A stretch of 64,000 nucleotides of DNA from Neobacillus terrae (GCF_011393025.1 NZ_JAAOEO010000009.1:154531-218530); one strand, 5' to 3'. Positions 9,266-18,709 are shown, numbered from the stretch's first letter. Program-made: numbers and translations. Notes: generated from the sequence alone by a model not told the origin.

Positions 9266-10303
9266 TTAATCTCCTTTGTGCAGCCATTCCCATGCCATAT
9301 CCCGTGCAAATGTATCTGAAGATGTTTCCAGTATCGACTGGAGAACCTTTTCTCCATCCGAAAAGCTTTTTATAGATTGTCCCGCCTGAGAACGTACCCA
9401 CCAATTGGAATCATGTAAAAGAGCTTTTAAATCGGGGATACCCTTTCGTTCACGGAGAACGCCAATTAATTTTGCTGCCATCATTCTTTCTTCCCATTTT
9501 GCAGATTTACAAAGAGGTAAATAGAGATCAATATCTTTTACATAGCCTATTTCACCAAGAGTTTTTAAGGCTCTGATTTTAATTTCGCCTGAGTAAGCCC
9601 TAAACACACTTTCAATGAAAGAGACATATTTTAATTTTCTTTCAGTCCCCATTACATCAAGAATGGCACTTTGCATTGGAATCCCACACTTGTTAAAGCC
9701 CAATACAAACTGATCAAAATGGTTTTCGTCCAAACGGGTTAAAATGTTTCTATATTCATAGGTTGATAACGAATTAAAACGGTCTAAGAGCAGACTGTAA
9801 ATTTCTTTTGACTGGAAAGCGGCAAGAATCCTTAAGACATGGATGGCTTCATCCCTTGTTATCTTCTTCTTTTCAAAAAGAGAAATAATATTCCCTTCAA
9901 GTGATCGAATTTTAAAATCTTCAATATGGAATAACGCATTCATCCGGTCGCTCCACTTTCTGCTTTTTAATCGGATGCGATAGAAATCACTTAAATGAAT
10001 TTGTGCGAGTTCAAAAATGCGTTTTTTCTCCTGTTCTCCCTCTAATAAACCAGCAAACTTTGCAAGCAGCTCTTCAACTGCTTTTTTTTGTGTAAAAGTA
10101 GAGGGGGTTACTCCTCTTTTTAACTGCCCATCGACCAAAAAAGTAAATATAGGTTCCTCATACTGTTTTTTTTCTATTTCTATCTGATTTCTTTCCCTAA
10201 TTGAAAAGGCTTTTCGGACCAATAAATAAAAAAGAAGGATAAATAGAATAGATAAAAGTCCTGTAGCAGCAAGCGTCAAACCATACAATTCACTGGTGAG
10301 CAT
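9266..10303 (-). CDS. Membrane-anchored HEAT-repeat protein
   Basis: A 345-residue protein with one N-terminal TM helix (about 8-31) and a cytoplasmic, helical remainder. From about 130 to the end there are several HEAT/PBS-lyase-like helical pairs, for example around IRALKTLGEIGYVKD, WEERMMAAKLIGVL and NWWVRSQAGQSI. Such solenoids are usually protein-protein scaffolds. It lies between the GGDEF regulator (3-base gap) and the glycosyltransferase (3-base gap), so a role in coupling signalling to the synthase or assembling the export complex is plausible. No enzymatic motif was recognised. Confidence 0.8.
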   Translation of the reverse strand: MLTSELYGLTLAATGLLSILFILLFYLLVRKAFSIRERNQIEIEKKQYEEPIFTFLVDGQLKRGVTPSTFTQKKAVEELLAKFAGLLEGEQEKKRIFELAQIHLSDFYRIRLKSRKWSDRMNALFHIEDFKIRSLEGNIISLFEKKKITRDEAIHVLRILAAFQSKEIYSLLLDRFNSLSTYEYRNILTRLDENHFDQFVLGFNKCGIPMQSAILDVMGTERKLKYVSFIESVFRAYSGEIKIRALKTLGEIGYVKDIDLYLPLCKSAKWEERMMAAKLIGVLRERKGIPDLKALLHDSNWWVRSQAGQSIKSFSDGEKVLQSILETSSDTFARDMAWEWLHKGD

Positions 10304-10306
10304 AAA

Positions 10307-11920
10307 CTATTCCATCCTTTGAATTAGGCGCTGAATTCTTGCCTGCAGTTCTGTAATACTAAAAGGCTTTGTCAAATAATCATCCGCACCCAGTTTAAGC
10401 GCTCTTGCAATATCATAATCGCCCTTCCTTCCCGTGAGCATCAGCACGTGTGAATTCTGTTTGGACTTTTTAACTTGATCCAAAACCTCTATTCCGTCCA
10501 TTACCGGCATAATTCCATCCAATATTAAGAAGTGTTCTCCCTTTTCTTCAAGACGTTTTGTTTCAAAGAATGAGGGGCCATCCTCAAAAACCTTTATATC
10601 CAATTCATAATACTGGAAATCCATGGACTCAAGTATTTTTCTAAGCATGGTTCGAATTATAGAGTCATCATCGATGACCGATATATATAAAGGCTTTTTG
10701 GAGAAATCTGTATCGAATTGGTTGGCACTTTCAACCCTTGCCCTTCCTTTTTCTTTTGCTTTATATAATGCCTGGTCTGCAGCATGAAAAGCTGTCTCCA
10801 AGGCGATGGAATCCGAATCTACTGAAAATATCCCAGCGGAAAAAGTTACATTGAAATCCTGTCCTTTTTCATCAAATATCTTATCGGTAAACTTTTCTAA
10901 AATTCGGTTCACAATCTCAACGGCACTTAGATTTTCTGTCCTCTCAAACAAAATAACAAACTCTTCGCCGCCATATCTGAAAACACTGTCTGCATTTCTT
11001 GTATGTTCTTTTAAAAATTGAGCAAACGAGGTCAGTACCCGGTCTCCAGCTAAATGGCCGAATGTATCATTAATATTTTTAAAATGATCAAGATCTAATA
11101 CTGCGATACTAAAAGTGCTTGAGTTTCTTTTAAGCTCGCTAATATTCCTTTCAAAAACCGTCCTAAAAAATTGGCGGTTGTAGAGCATAGTCATATCATC
11201 CATTAAAGCCGACTGGTCAAACATTCTCTTTCTCTGCAGATGACGGTCCAGCCTGACTGACAGTTCTTCAATGTCTATTGGCTTTTCCACAAAATCGTCT
11301 GCTCCGAGTTTAAATGCTTTCATTCTTGTGGCCCTGTCACTAAGTATACTCATCATGATAAAAGGGACAAATTGGCGTGCGTTTTGTTTTTGAAGCCTTT
11401 CAATTACCTCAAACCCACTCTTATTAGGAAGATGAATATCAATGAGCACACAATCTGGATGAAAGTCGTAGTATTGAGATATTGCCTTTTCAGGTTTGGT
11501 GCTTGTGATAACCATCCATCCCTGCTCCTCCAGGGCATCCTTCAGCAAAATAAGCATAGAGATGTCATCATCAATAATTTGAATTAACGGAGCATTCTCT
11601 TCGTTGGTATATTTATTTTCCTGCCCATTTTCTTCAAAATTTTCATATTCATATGCAAGGCTTATTAATTCATATAGGAAATCCCACAGGTCACTGGTCT
11701 GCCAATCCTTTTCAGAATCTTCCTCGATTTTATCCATCAAACAGGAGGCAACCTGAAAAAGCCCACCCAACTGAAGGGTACCGGATGTCCCTTTAATTGA
11801 ATGTAAAAAAAGATAAACATCTCGGTTGCTTATTGGCTTCTGATCTTGGGTTTCAAACCAGGCGGAAATCTGATCTTTTATTTTTTTAAAGAGCATATTT
11901 TTATATTTATTAAAATCCAT
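10307..11920 (-). CDS. HPt-REC-GGDEF-REC phosphorelay diguanylate cyclase
   Basis: A 537-residue cytoplasmic protein. Residues 1-100 form an HPt-like domain with the His in FLHSIKGTSGTL (His40). A receiver (about 110-230) has Asp161 in VLIDIHLP. A GGDEF domain (about 240-400) has the catalytic GGEEF at 317-321. A second receiver (about 411-537) has Asp468 in LILDGIMP. GGEEF is an active-type signature, so cyclic-di-GMP synthesis controlled by two phosphorylation sites is likely. The frame opens at a GTG three codons earlier (11929), but ATG 11920 has GGGGTG at 6-base spacing. It is the first gene of the operon and probably sets polymer synthesis through cyclic-di-GMP. No classical RxxD inhibitory site was identified directly before GGEEF. 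Confidence 0.9.
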   Translation of the reverse strand: MDFNKYKNMLFKKIKDQISAWFETQDQKPISNRDVYLFLHSIKGTSGTLQLGGLFQVASCLMDKIEEDSEKDWQTSDLWDFLYELISLAYEYENFEENGQENKYTNEENAPLIQIIDDDISMLILLKDALEEQGWMVITSTKPEKAISQYYDFHPDCVLIDIHLPNKSGFEVIERLQKQNARQFVPFIMMSILSDRATRMKAFKLGADDFVEKPIDIEELSVRLDRHLQRKRMFDQSALMDDMTMLYNRQFFRTVFERNISELKRNSSTFSIAVLDLDHFKNINDTFGHLAGDRVLTSFAQFLKEHTRNADSVFRYGGEEFVILFERTENLSAVEIVNRILEKFTDKIFDEKGQDFNVTFSAGIFSVDSDSIALETAFHAADQALYKAKEKGRARVESANQFDTDFSKKPLYISVIDDDSIIRTMLRKILESMDFQYYELDIKVFEDGPSFFETKRLEEKGEHFLILDGIMPVMDGIEVLDQVKKSKQNSHVLMLTGRKGDYDIARALKLGADDYLTKPFSITELQARIQRLIQRME

Positions 11921-12444
11921 ACCCAGCACCCCATTAAAGAATCGTCAATTTTTATCGAAAACTGTCATTTCTTCGTAACTTCAAGTGTATTATGGAAGCG
12001 GTAACCGTGACAATCTTTTTATACTGTAAAACTCTCTATTTTATATGTAAATTTATGGATATAACTTTTTGTTTATTTTAATATACTTTTAAACTCCCCA
12101 TTCATTTCCACTCTTTAATGAAAGACCCTCTTGAGAACCTCCCGCAGAGCCAGACTGCCCTTTCTTTTGCTGTAACAAATGCGCTCGCTTTCCTCTGGCA
12201 GACCTAGAGCTTCCTGGGTGAGGTGCGCTTGCGAGGTCTCCATTGGTCTACTTTTCCCGAAGGAGTCTCACCCGTCCTGACCTATGATTTAAACCCCATC
12301 ATAAGATCTACCTAAATGCAGCAAATTCCCTAATCTCCCATGGAATCTATATTACAAATCCAAATCTAAATAGCAGAAAAAGTTTAATAGCGATCAAAAC
12401 ACTTTTTCTCATATAAGTTTGGATACTTAAGCATTCAAAATAAA
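11921..12444. repeat. Intergenic region with a dispersed GC-rich Bacillaceae repeat (copy R2a)
   Basis: No gene is seen between the GGDEF operon and proC. The AT-rich part (11940-12110) should hold the operon promoter; no clear boxes were assigned. Bases about 12130-12290 are a GC-richer block with CTCGCTTTCC, GAGGTCTCC and GGAGTCTCACCCGTCC. This is typical of an intergenic repeat common in Bacillaceae; a related block lies at 21070-21290. Confidence 0.55.
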
Positions 12445-12466
12445 AAAGCCCCATCAGGGACTTTCT
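12445..12466 (-). terminator. proC terminator
   Basis: AAAGTCCC-TGAT-GGGGCTTT hairpin with a T-rich tail on the minus strand, directly after the proC stop codon. Confidence 0.75.
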
Positions 12467-12473
12467 AATTTTA

Positions 12474-13280
12474 CTAGTTGCCTAAAGCTTTAGTTTTTTG
12501 AAAGCAGCTATCCATGGCATCAAGTACTGTGCCCCGAAAGTGATTTTTCTCTAAAGAGGCAACTGCTTCAATTGTTGCGCCTCCTGGAGTACAGACATTG
12601 TCTTTTAATTCACCAGGATGTGTACTACTTTCCAGCACCATTTTTGCAGCACCTAATACAGCCTGTGAAGCAAGGCGGTATGCTTTGTCCCTTGGAATCC
12701 CTAGGCGGACACCGCCATCAGCCATTGCTTCGATCATCATGTAAACATAAGCAGGAGAAGATCCGCTTATTGCAGGAACAGCGTCCATTAATTTTTCTTC
12801 CAATACTTCAGTTTCACCAACGCACTCAAAAAGTGCCTGTACACTTTTAAGATCCTCATCGGAAACCCATTCGTTTGGACAAAGCACTGTCATTCCTTCC
12901 CCAATAAACGAGGGGGTATTTGGCATGGTTCTGACAGCTTTAATATTTCTTTCAAAAAGGGACTTTAAATCATTTAAGCTAATCCCTGCAGCTATTGTCA
13001 CAATTATTGTATTTTCTTTTACTTCATCCTTTATTTCCCTGATAATAGCAGGGTGTAAATCAGGTTTTACTGCCAGGATAAGAAGATCCGAAAAGGCGGC
13101 CACTTCTCTATTATCACGTGAGGACAGTATTGTGTAATCACGATTCATTTTTTGCAGAGTTTCTTCTGTTTTAGCACTCGCCATAATATTTTCCGGCAAT
13201 ATACTCTCCGACTTAAGAATGCCTTTTGATATTGCCTGAGCCATCTTACCAAATCCTATAAAACCAATTTTTTTGTTCAA
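12474..13280 (-). CDS. proC: Pyrroline-5-carboxylate reductase
   Basis: Last step of proline synthesis, reducing 1-pyrroline-5-carboxylate with NAD(P)H. 268 residues, the normal family length. The N-terminal Rossmann motif is IGFIGFGKMAQA, with family blocks VRTMPNTPSFIGEGMT and SGSSPAYVYMMIEAM near 120 and 168. Near the C-terminus is the conserved LKDNVCTPGGATIEA. The start is TTG with AAAGAAAGG about 10 bases upstream; an ATG just before it stops after two codons. It is monocistronic, with its own terminator. B. subtilis has several paralogues (ProG, ProH, ProI); which one this matches cannot be decided. Confidence 0.92.
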   Translation of the reverse strand: MNKKIGFIGFGKMAQAISKGILKSESILPENIMASAKTEETLQKMNRDYTILSSRDNREVAAFSDLLILAVKPDLHPAIIREIKDEVKENTIIVTIAAGISLNDLKSLFERNIKAVRTMPNTPSFIGEGMTVLCPNEWVSDEDLKSVQALFECVGETEVLEEKLMDAVPAISGSSPAYVYMMIEAMADGGVRLGIPRDKAYRLASQAVLGAAKMVLESSTHPGELKDNVCTPGGATIEAVASLEKNHFRGTVLDAMDSCFQKTKALGN

Positions 13281-13389
13281 TTCATCAAAACCTTTCTTTA
13301 ATCAATACATAAACTTCTTCTACTATGGTAAAAGATTAAAACGAAAATAGAAAGGGAAGCACTATGTTAGTAAGGTAAGGAGGGATTTT

Positions 13390-14001
13390 TTGAACGACCA
13401 TTTAGATTTTAAACCAATAGATAAGAATTTTTTCAATCAGCCTACATTGGAGCTTGCCCAGTCACTTCTCGGATGCCTACTGGTAAAAGAAACACCGGAC
13501 GGAATTGCAGCTGGATACATTGTGGAGACTGAAGCCTATAAAGGTCCAGTGGATCGGGCTGCACACAGCTACGAGAACCGGAGAACTAAAAGAACGGAAA
13601 TTATGTTTGCCGAAGCCGGACGTATTTATACGTATTTAATGCATACACACTGCCTTGTCAATGTGGTTTGTGAAACGATAGGTAAACCAGAGGCTGTATT
13701 AATCAGGGCTGTGGAACCTGTTTATGGCTTACCACTAATGATAGAAAGACGCGGCACTGACAATATGAAAAATTTAACGAATGGACCCGGTAAACTGACT
13801 AAAGCATTGGGTATCACTATGCAGGACTATGGACATCTTTTCTGGGAGCCCCCTCTTTTCATTTCTGACGGGTACACTCCTGAATCTATCTCTCAGGGAA
13901 AAAGAATCGGGATTGAAAACTCAGGTGATGCTAAAGATTATCCATGGCGTTTTTGGATATCGGGAAACCCTTATGTTTCGAGACATCAGAAAGAGGGCTA
14001 A
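13390..14001 (+). CDS. 3-methyladenine DNA glycosylase (AAG/MPG family)
   Basis: Base-excision repair enzyme removing alkylated purines. 203 residues, matching the bacterial MPG length. Family blocks seen: LAQSLLGCLL, the catalytic IVETEAYKGPVDRAAHS region (Glu near 47), YTYLMHTHCLVNVV, AVLIRAVEP and TNGPGKLTKALGI. Start TTG at 13390 follows AAGGAGG at 7-base spacing. It diverges from proC across about 110 bases. Resembles B. subtilis YxlJ/Aag. Confidence 0.94.
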   Translation: MNDHLDFKPIDKNFFNQPTLELAQSLLGCLLVKETPDGIAAGYIVETEAYKGPVDRAAHSYENRRTKRTEIMFAEAGRIYTYLMHTHCLVNVVCETIGKPEAVLIRAVEPVYGLPLMIERRGTDNMKNLTNGPGKLTKALGITMQDYGHLFWEPPLFISDGYTPESISQGKRIGIENSGDAKDYPWRFWISGNPYVSRHQKEG

Positions 14002-14004
14002 TGA

Positions 14005-14033
14005 AAAAGGGCGCCAAAATTGGCTCCCTTTTA
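14005..14033. terminator. Bidirectional terminator between aag and cdd
   Basis: AAAAGGG-CGCCAA-AATTGGCTCCCTTTT hairpin lying between the convergent glycosylase and cdd stop codons, with A/T runs on both sides. Confidence 0.75.
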
Positions 14034-14038
14034 AAATT

Positions 14039-14470
<432 letters not shown>

Positions 14471-14473
14471 TTA

Positions 14474-14644
14474 CTAGGAATGGAAGAGCTTTACCGCCCA
14501 CTCCAAAACTACTCCGCCAAAGTAAATACCAAAAATCCCCACTACTGCTGAAAACACAGGTGGCGCCGGTAATGGAAGCTTTAAAAATTTAAACAAGATG
14601 CCAACAATCATGCCTGCAACTAATGCTAAAAGAATATCTCTCAT
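14474..14644 (-). CDS. XapX-domain small membrane protein
   Basis: A 56-codon gene reading MRDILLALVAGMIVGILFKF and ending in KLFHS. Two hydrophobic helices flank a LPLPAPPV loop, typical of the XapX/DUF1427 family, whose members sit in nucleoside (xanthosine) uptake and use operons. GAGGT lies a few bases before the ATG. Sits between deoC and cdd with short gaps, so it is cotranscribed. Possibly helps nucleoside transport; its function is not established. Confidence 0.88.
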   Translation of the reverse strand: MRDILLALVAGMIVGILFKFLKLPLPAPPVFSAVVGIFGIYFGGVVLEWAVKLFHS

Positions 14645-14666
14645 CTGAAGACCTCATTTTATCTTT

Positions 14667-15338
14667 TTAGTAGGAAGCAGAAGATGTTCCGCCATTTACA
14701 ATGGCAATACCTGAGCTTGCACCGATACGGGTTGCTCCTGCCTCAATCATGGCCAGGGCGTCTTCTCTGCTTCTTACTCCTCCTGAAGCTTTAACACCAA
14801 TTTCCGGGCCTACTGTTTTGCGCATCAGGCGAATATCTTCCACTGTTGCTCCACCTGTTGAAAAACCGGTGGATGTTTTTACATAGTCTGCCCCCGCTTT
14901 AACAGCCAATTCACATGCATGAACCTTTTCTTCATCTGTTAAAAGGCATGTTTCAATAATAACTTTTGTTAATGCCTTTCCTTTTGCTGCTTCAACTACC
15001 GCACGGATATCCTGCTCAACAAGCTGGTCATTTTGACTCTTAAGTGCACCAATATTAATAACCATATCTACTTCTGTTGCTCCGTTTTCGATCGCATTTG
15101 CAGTTTCAAATGCTTTAGTTTCGGAAGTAGAGGCTCCTAATGGGAAACCAATAACAGTACAAACCTTTACAGATGTTCCCTCAAGAACCTCACCAGCTAT
15201 TTTTACCCAAGCCGGATTTACACAGACAGAGGCAAAAGAATACTTTTTAGCTTCCTCCGCTAGTTTTACAATTTCACTTTCTGTTGCATTTGCTTTCAGT
15301 AATGTATGGTCGATCATGCCTGCAATATTTTCAGTCAT
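14667..15338 (-). CDS. deoC: Deoxyribose-phosphate aldolase
   Basis: Cleaves 2-deoxyribose-5-phosphate to glyceraldehyde-3-phosphate and acetaldehyde. 223 residues, a class I TIM-barrel aldolase. Motifs: IDHTLLKAN at the N-terminus, [21 protein letters not shown], the catalytic [12 protein letters not shown] region and the Schiff-base lysine in [19 protein letters not shown] and GASSG follow as the phosphate-binding end. The start ATG follows AAAGGATG. First gene of the deo operon, downstream of the DeoR-type operator. Confidence 0.96.
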   Translation of the reverse strand: MTENIAGMIDHTLLKANATESEIVKLAEEAKKYSFASVCVNPAWVKIAGEVLEGTSVKVCTVIGFPLGASTSETKAFETANAIENGATEVDMVINIGALKSQNDQLVEQDIRAVVEAAKGKALTKVIIETCLLTDEEKVHACELAVKAGADYVKTSTGFSTGGATVEDIRLMRKTVGPEIGVKASGGVRSREDALAMIEAGATRIGASSGIAIVNGGTSSASY

Positions 15339-15398
15339 ATCTTATTCATCCTTTCTATATATAAAATCATTAAATTTATTAAAATCTCATCAAAGCTA

Positions 15399-15445
15399 AT
15401 ATACCAAACAAATGAACATTTGTAACCTCATTTATGAACAAATGT
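15399..15445 (-). promoter_or_regulatory. deoC promoter and probable DeoR operator
   Basis: Inverted repeat ACATTTGT (15416-15423) and ACAAATGT (15438-15445), 14 bases apart. On the minus strand TTACAA and TATATT boxes with 16-base spacing overlap it. The adjacent deoR gene makes DeoR the likely binder; a further TTCATTTGT half-site is included. Confidence 0.6.
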
Positions 15446-15475
15446 AAAATAAGTTCAGAAGTCCTTCACAAATAC

Positions 15476-16423
15476 CTATTGGTCCTTTTTATCAAGTAAA
15501 AATTGTGCCGTAAATTGATCTGTAACCAGTACATTTGCAAATTTCCCTTTCAATGCCCCGTAAATTCCTTCAAGCTTGTTCGGCCCGCCAGCTACAAGAA
15601 TGGATTTTTCCTTTTTCTTTAAATCATCAAGATTAATGCCAAGTGTCCTTTCATTCAGGCTCTCATTGCATATATTTCCGTTTTTATCAAAAAATCTGGA
15701 ACAAATGTCACCTACAGCATTTGGGTAGAGCGATTCAAGGTCCTCATCGGTAAAATAGCCCAACTGGAATAAAAGAGAATCCTTCTTTACAGGGCCAATG
15801 GTGAAAATCGCGATATTTGATTCCCTGCCAAGGTCAAGAATTCTTCGAATATGGCGGTCCGCTTCCATCGCCTGTTTGACTACGGCATGGTCAACAATTG
15901 CCGGTAGTGGCAAATAGTGAGGTGATGTATTGAATGCTTTTCCGAAAAGATAGAGAATTTCCGAAGCGTATGTATTTGTTTCTGCGTGGCTGACGCCGCC
16001 TTTTAATTGGACAACTTTTACATCTTTTACGAATTTTTGTTTCAATTCTATGGCAACATGGTAAAGGGTAGTGCCCCAGGTTACCCCGATAATATCACCA
16101 TCCTTAACAATTTCGTTAAGGTAGACCGCAGCCTTTTCTCCAAGGTAATTCTTTATGATATGATCTTCGTATTGGGGAATTGACGCTACTAACGCTTTTT
16201 TCAGTCCGAACTTTTCCTCCAAAAGGCGTTCGAGCTTGGCTGTATCTTCAGTAGGATCCATAATACTGATTTGGACAATCCCTTCACTTTTGGCCATTTG
16301 AAGAAAACGGGAAACTGTCGGACGAGAAACACCTAACATCTTGGCAATTTCATTCTGATTGTAATCTAATAAATAGTATAGCTTGGCCGCTTCAATTACC
16401 TTGTTGAGTTTATCCGTTTCCAA
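15476..16423 (-). CDS. deoR: Deoxyribonucleoside regulator DeoR (SorC family)
   Basis: Repressor of the deoC operon, predicted to respond to deoxyribose-5-phosphate. It has an N-terminal helix-turn-helix (NQNEIAKMLGVSRPTVSRFL, about 20-40) and a SorC-type sugar-phosphate-binding domain. Family blocks are GDIIGVTWGTTLYHVA, VQLKGG near 125-160, VGDICSRFF and KSILVAGGPNK. The TTG at 16423 is preferred: it has GGGGTG at 6-base spacing and gives the same N-terminal length as B. subtilis DeoR. An ATG (16429) and a GTG (16432) lie upstream in frame. It lies upstream of deoC on the same strand, with its own transcript likely. Confidence 0.92.
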   Translation of the reverse strand: METDKLNKVIEAAKLYYLLDYNQNEIAKMLGVSRPTVSRFLQMAKSEGIVQISIMDPTEDTAKLERLLEEKFGLKKALVASIPQYEDHIIKNYLGEKAAVYLNEIVKDGDIIGVTWGTTLYHVAIELKQKFVKDVKVVQLKGGVSHAETNTYASEILYLFGKAFNTSPHYLPLPAIVDHAVVKQAMEADRHIRRILDLGRESNIAIFTIGPVKKDSLLFQLGYFTDEDLESLYPNAVGDICSRFFDKNGNICNESLNERTLGINLDDLKKKEKSILVAGGPNKLEGIYGALKGKFANVLVTDQFTAQFLLDKKDQ

Positions 16424-16489
16424 CTGCATCACCCCGTTATTTTAATTTTATTTTTATTTTAGCAAAAAAGATCACTGAAACAATTTATT

Positions 16490-16539
16490 TTTACATTTGC
16501 AATTAAAGTCTTGAACATAATTTCAGATTGAACAGGAGG
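16490..16539 (+). promoter_or_regulatory. Short divergent region upstream of the MMPL gene
   Basis: Holds a strong AGGAGG (16534-16539). TTTACATTTGC and TTGAACATAA somewhat resemble the deoC operator half-sites, so the divergent deoR gene might be autoregulated here; weak evidence. Confidence 0.3.
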
Positions 16540-16546
16540 CTAATTG

Positions 16547-18709
16547 GTGAACCGATTGGGAGAGTTTATTCATAAATACAGAACTGTGGTACTAATTATC
16601 TGGTTGCTGATTATCATCGGTTTCGGATTTTTTGCCCTTAAGCTGCCGTCCGTACTGAGCGGAAATGGATTTGAATATAAAGGAGCATATAAAGAGACAA
16701 GGGAAATTCTAGAAAAAGATTTTAACAATCCGAAGTCCTCCATTATTCTTGTTTTTGAAAGGGATAAAACAGTTTCAGATAAGCAATGGCGGTATTATAT
16801 TGAAAAAACCTTTCATAAACTGGAAGGTTTCGATCGAGCCGAAAAAATAATAAGTCCTCTTGACCGTGAAGGAATGATGAAGAACAGCTATGCATATGGT
16901 CTCATCAATTTTTCAAAAGATGCTGGCAGCCTTGGTAAAGAAATAAAGTCTTTGGATAATAGGTTGGCCAATGGCAAAGGTTTGAAAGTAACTATGACGG
17001 GTGAACCAATTATATTGAAGGATTTAAATGAAGCCAGCCAGAAGGACTTGACCAAAGCAGAAATGATAGGCCTGCCCATCGCCTTAGTAGTGCTTTTACT
17101 GGCCTTTGGAAGCCTTGTTGCGGCAGGAATTCCGATTGTCATTGGGATTGTTTCCATCCTGACTACAATGGGGATTGTTTACTTTTTCAGCTACACATCA
17201 GATTTATCGATCTTTATTTTAAATATTATACCCATGATCGGCCTTGCATTGAGCATAGACTTTGCTCTTCTTTTTATAAATCGTTACAAAGAAGAGCTCA
17301 CAAAGGGAACGGTGGCTGATGCCGTTAAAACAACTGTTGCTACTGCTGGAAGGTCTATCATTTTTTCAGGTATGTGTGTTTTTATTGGGCTTGCCGGTCT
17401 GCTATTTATAAAAATTGATATTTTTCAAAACGTAGCACTTGGCGGAATGATTGTTGTCTTTGTTTCAGCCCTTTCAGCCATTACTTTTTTGCCCGCCCTC
17501 CTATCGCTTCTTGGCAACAGAATTAATAAACTAAGCCTTCTTCGGGTAAAAGATAAAAAATCAACAGTATGGTATCGCTTTGCACACTTTGTTATGAAAA
17601 AGCCGGTTCTTATGATCATCGGTGCACTTTTTATTCTTTTATCCGGGCTTACACCAATAAAAAACATGGTCCTTGCTATTCCAGGTACTGATTCTTTGCC
17701 TCCCGGGTATCCTTCGAGGGTTGCTATTGAAACGTTTAGGGAGGAATTTGTTCCAAAGGATAAGCGAGATGAGAAAAAAGTTGAAATCATTTTTGAGACA
17801 AAAGGGAAAATCACCGATAAAGGAAATCTTGTGAAAACAAAAAAGGCTATAAACAAGCTTCAGAAAGATTCGCTAGTTTCTGCTGTGGAATCTCCTTATT
17901 CTGTTTCAGGCATCAATGATCCTGAACAGTTATCACAAATGCTGTCCTCAAATCAGGGACGTCAGCGTTTGGCCCCTGTTATGAATGCTTTTATAAAAGA
18001 TAATAAAATGCTCGTAAATGTGTACCTGAAAACAGGCCAGCACTCCTCAAAAGCACGTGCCTGGATTCGAGAATGGTCAGATAAAGATTTAGGCGTGAAG
18101 GCACACTTTGGAGGACAAATTAAATTTGAGCAGGAAATATTTGATGAAATCTATCAAAAAGCTCCTTACGGATTAATTTTGATTTTATTATCAACTCTTG
18201 TTATCTTAATGATTGCTTTCCGTTCCATTTTAATACCAATAAAGGCCATCGTTATGAACGTATTAAGCCTGGGTTCAACCTTTGGTATTGTGGTCTGGAT
18301 TTACCAGCTGGGCCATTTCGGAATGAAACCAACTGACATTGCGCTGATTTTGCCAGTTTTTGTTTTTAGTCTTGTTTTTGGCCTCTCCATGGATTATGAA
18401 GTCTTTTTAATATCACGTATTCAGGAGTATTATTTGGAAACGGGGGATAACAGCAGGGCAACAGTAGAAGGACTCACTTCTACAAGTAAAATCATTACCT
18501 CTGCCGCCGCGATTATGATTGTTGTTACTGGGGCATTCGCTTTTACGGGAGTAATGCCTGTCAAACAGCTCGGAGTCGGCATCGCCATTGCGATTTTTAT
18601 TGATGCCACCATCGTTAGGCTTATTCTCGTTCCTGCCCTGATGAAGCTTCTTGGTGACTGGAACTGGTGGTTCTTTGGTTTTACAAATAAAAAGACGATG
18701 AAACACTAA
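16547..18709 (+). CDS. MMPL-family RND transporter
   Basis: About 720 residues with two MMPL repeats. TM1 about 17-37, then an extracytoplasmic loop to about 170, five TM segments about 172-325, TM7 about 355-375, a second loop about 380-545, and five more TM segments to the C-terminus (12 in total). The characteristic proton-relay regions are present: ALSIDFALLFINRY in repeat 1 and GLSMDYEVFLISR in repeat 2. Probably exports lipids or hydrophobic compounds (YdfJ-like). GTG 16547 has AGGAGG at 7-base spacing; an in-frame TTG three bases earlier is possible. Monocistronic and ended by the 18716 hairpin. Substrate unknown. Confidence 0.9.
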   Translation: MNRLGEFIHKYRTVVLIIWLLIIIGFGFFALKLPSVLSGNGFEYKGAYKETREILEKDFNNPKSSIILVFERDKTVSDKQWRYYIEKTFHKLEGFDRAEKIISPLDREGMMKNSYAYGLINFSKDAGSLGKEIKSLDNRLANGKGLKVTMTGEPIILKDLNEASQKDLTKAEMIGLPIALVVLLLAFGSLVAAGIPIVIGIVSILTTMGIVYFFSYTSDLSIFILNIIPMIGLALSIDFALLFINRYKEELTKGTVADAVKTTVATAGRSIIFSGMCVFIGLAGLLFIKIDIFQNVALGGMIVVFVSALSAITFLPALLSLLGNRINKLSLLRVKDKKSTVWYRFAHFVMKKPVLMIIGALFILLSGLTPIKNMVLAIPGTDSLPPGYPSRVAIETFREEFVPKDKRDEKKVEIIFETKGKITDKGNLVKTKKAINKLQKDSLVSAVESPYSVSGINDPEQLSQMLSSNQGRQRLAPVMNAFIKDNKMLVNVYLKTGQHSSKARAWIREWSDKDLGVKAHFGGQIKFEQEIFDEIYQKAPYGLILILLSTLVILMIAFRSILIPIKAIVMNVLSLGSTFGIVVWIYQLGHFGMKPTDIALILPVFVFSLVFGLSMDYEVFLISRIQEYYLETGDNSRATVEGLTSTSKIITSAAAIMIVVTGAFAFTGVMPVKQLGVGIAIAIFIDATIVRLILVPALMKLLGDWNWWFFGFTNKKTMKH

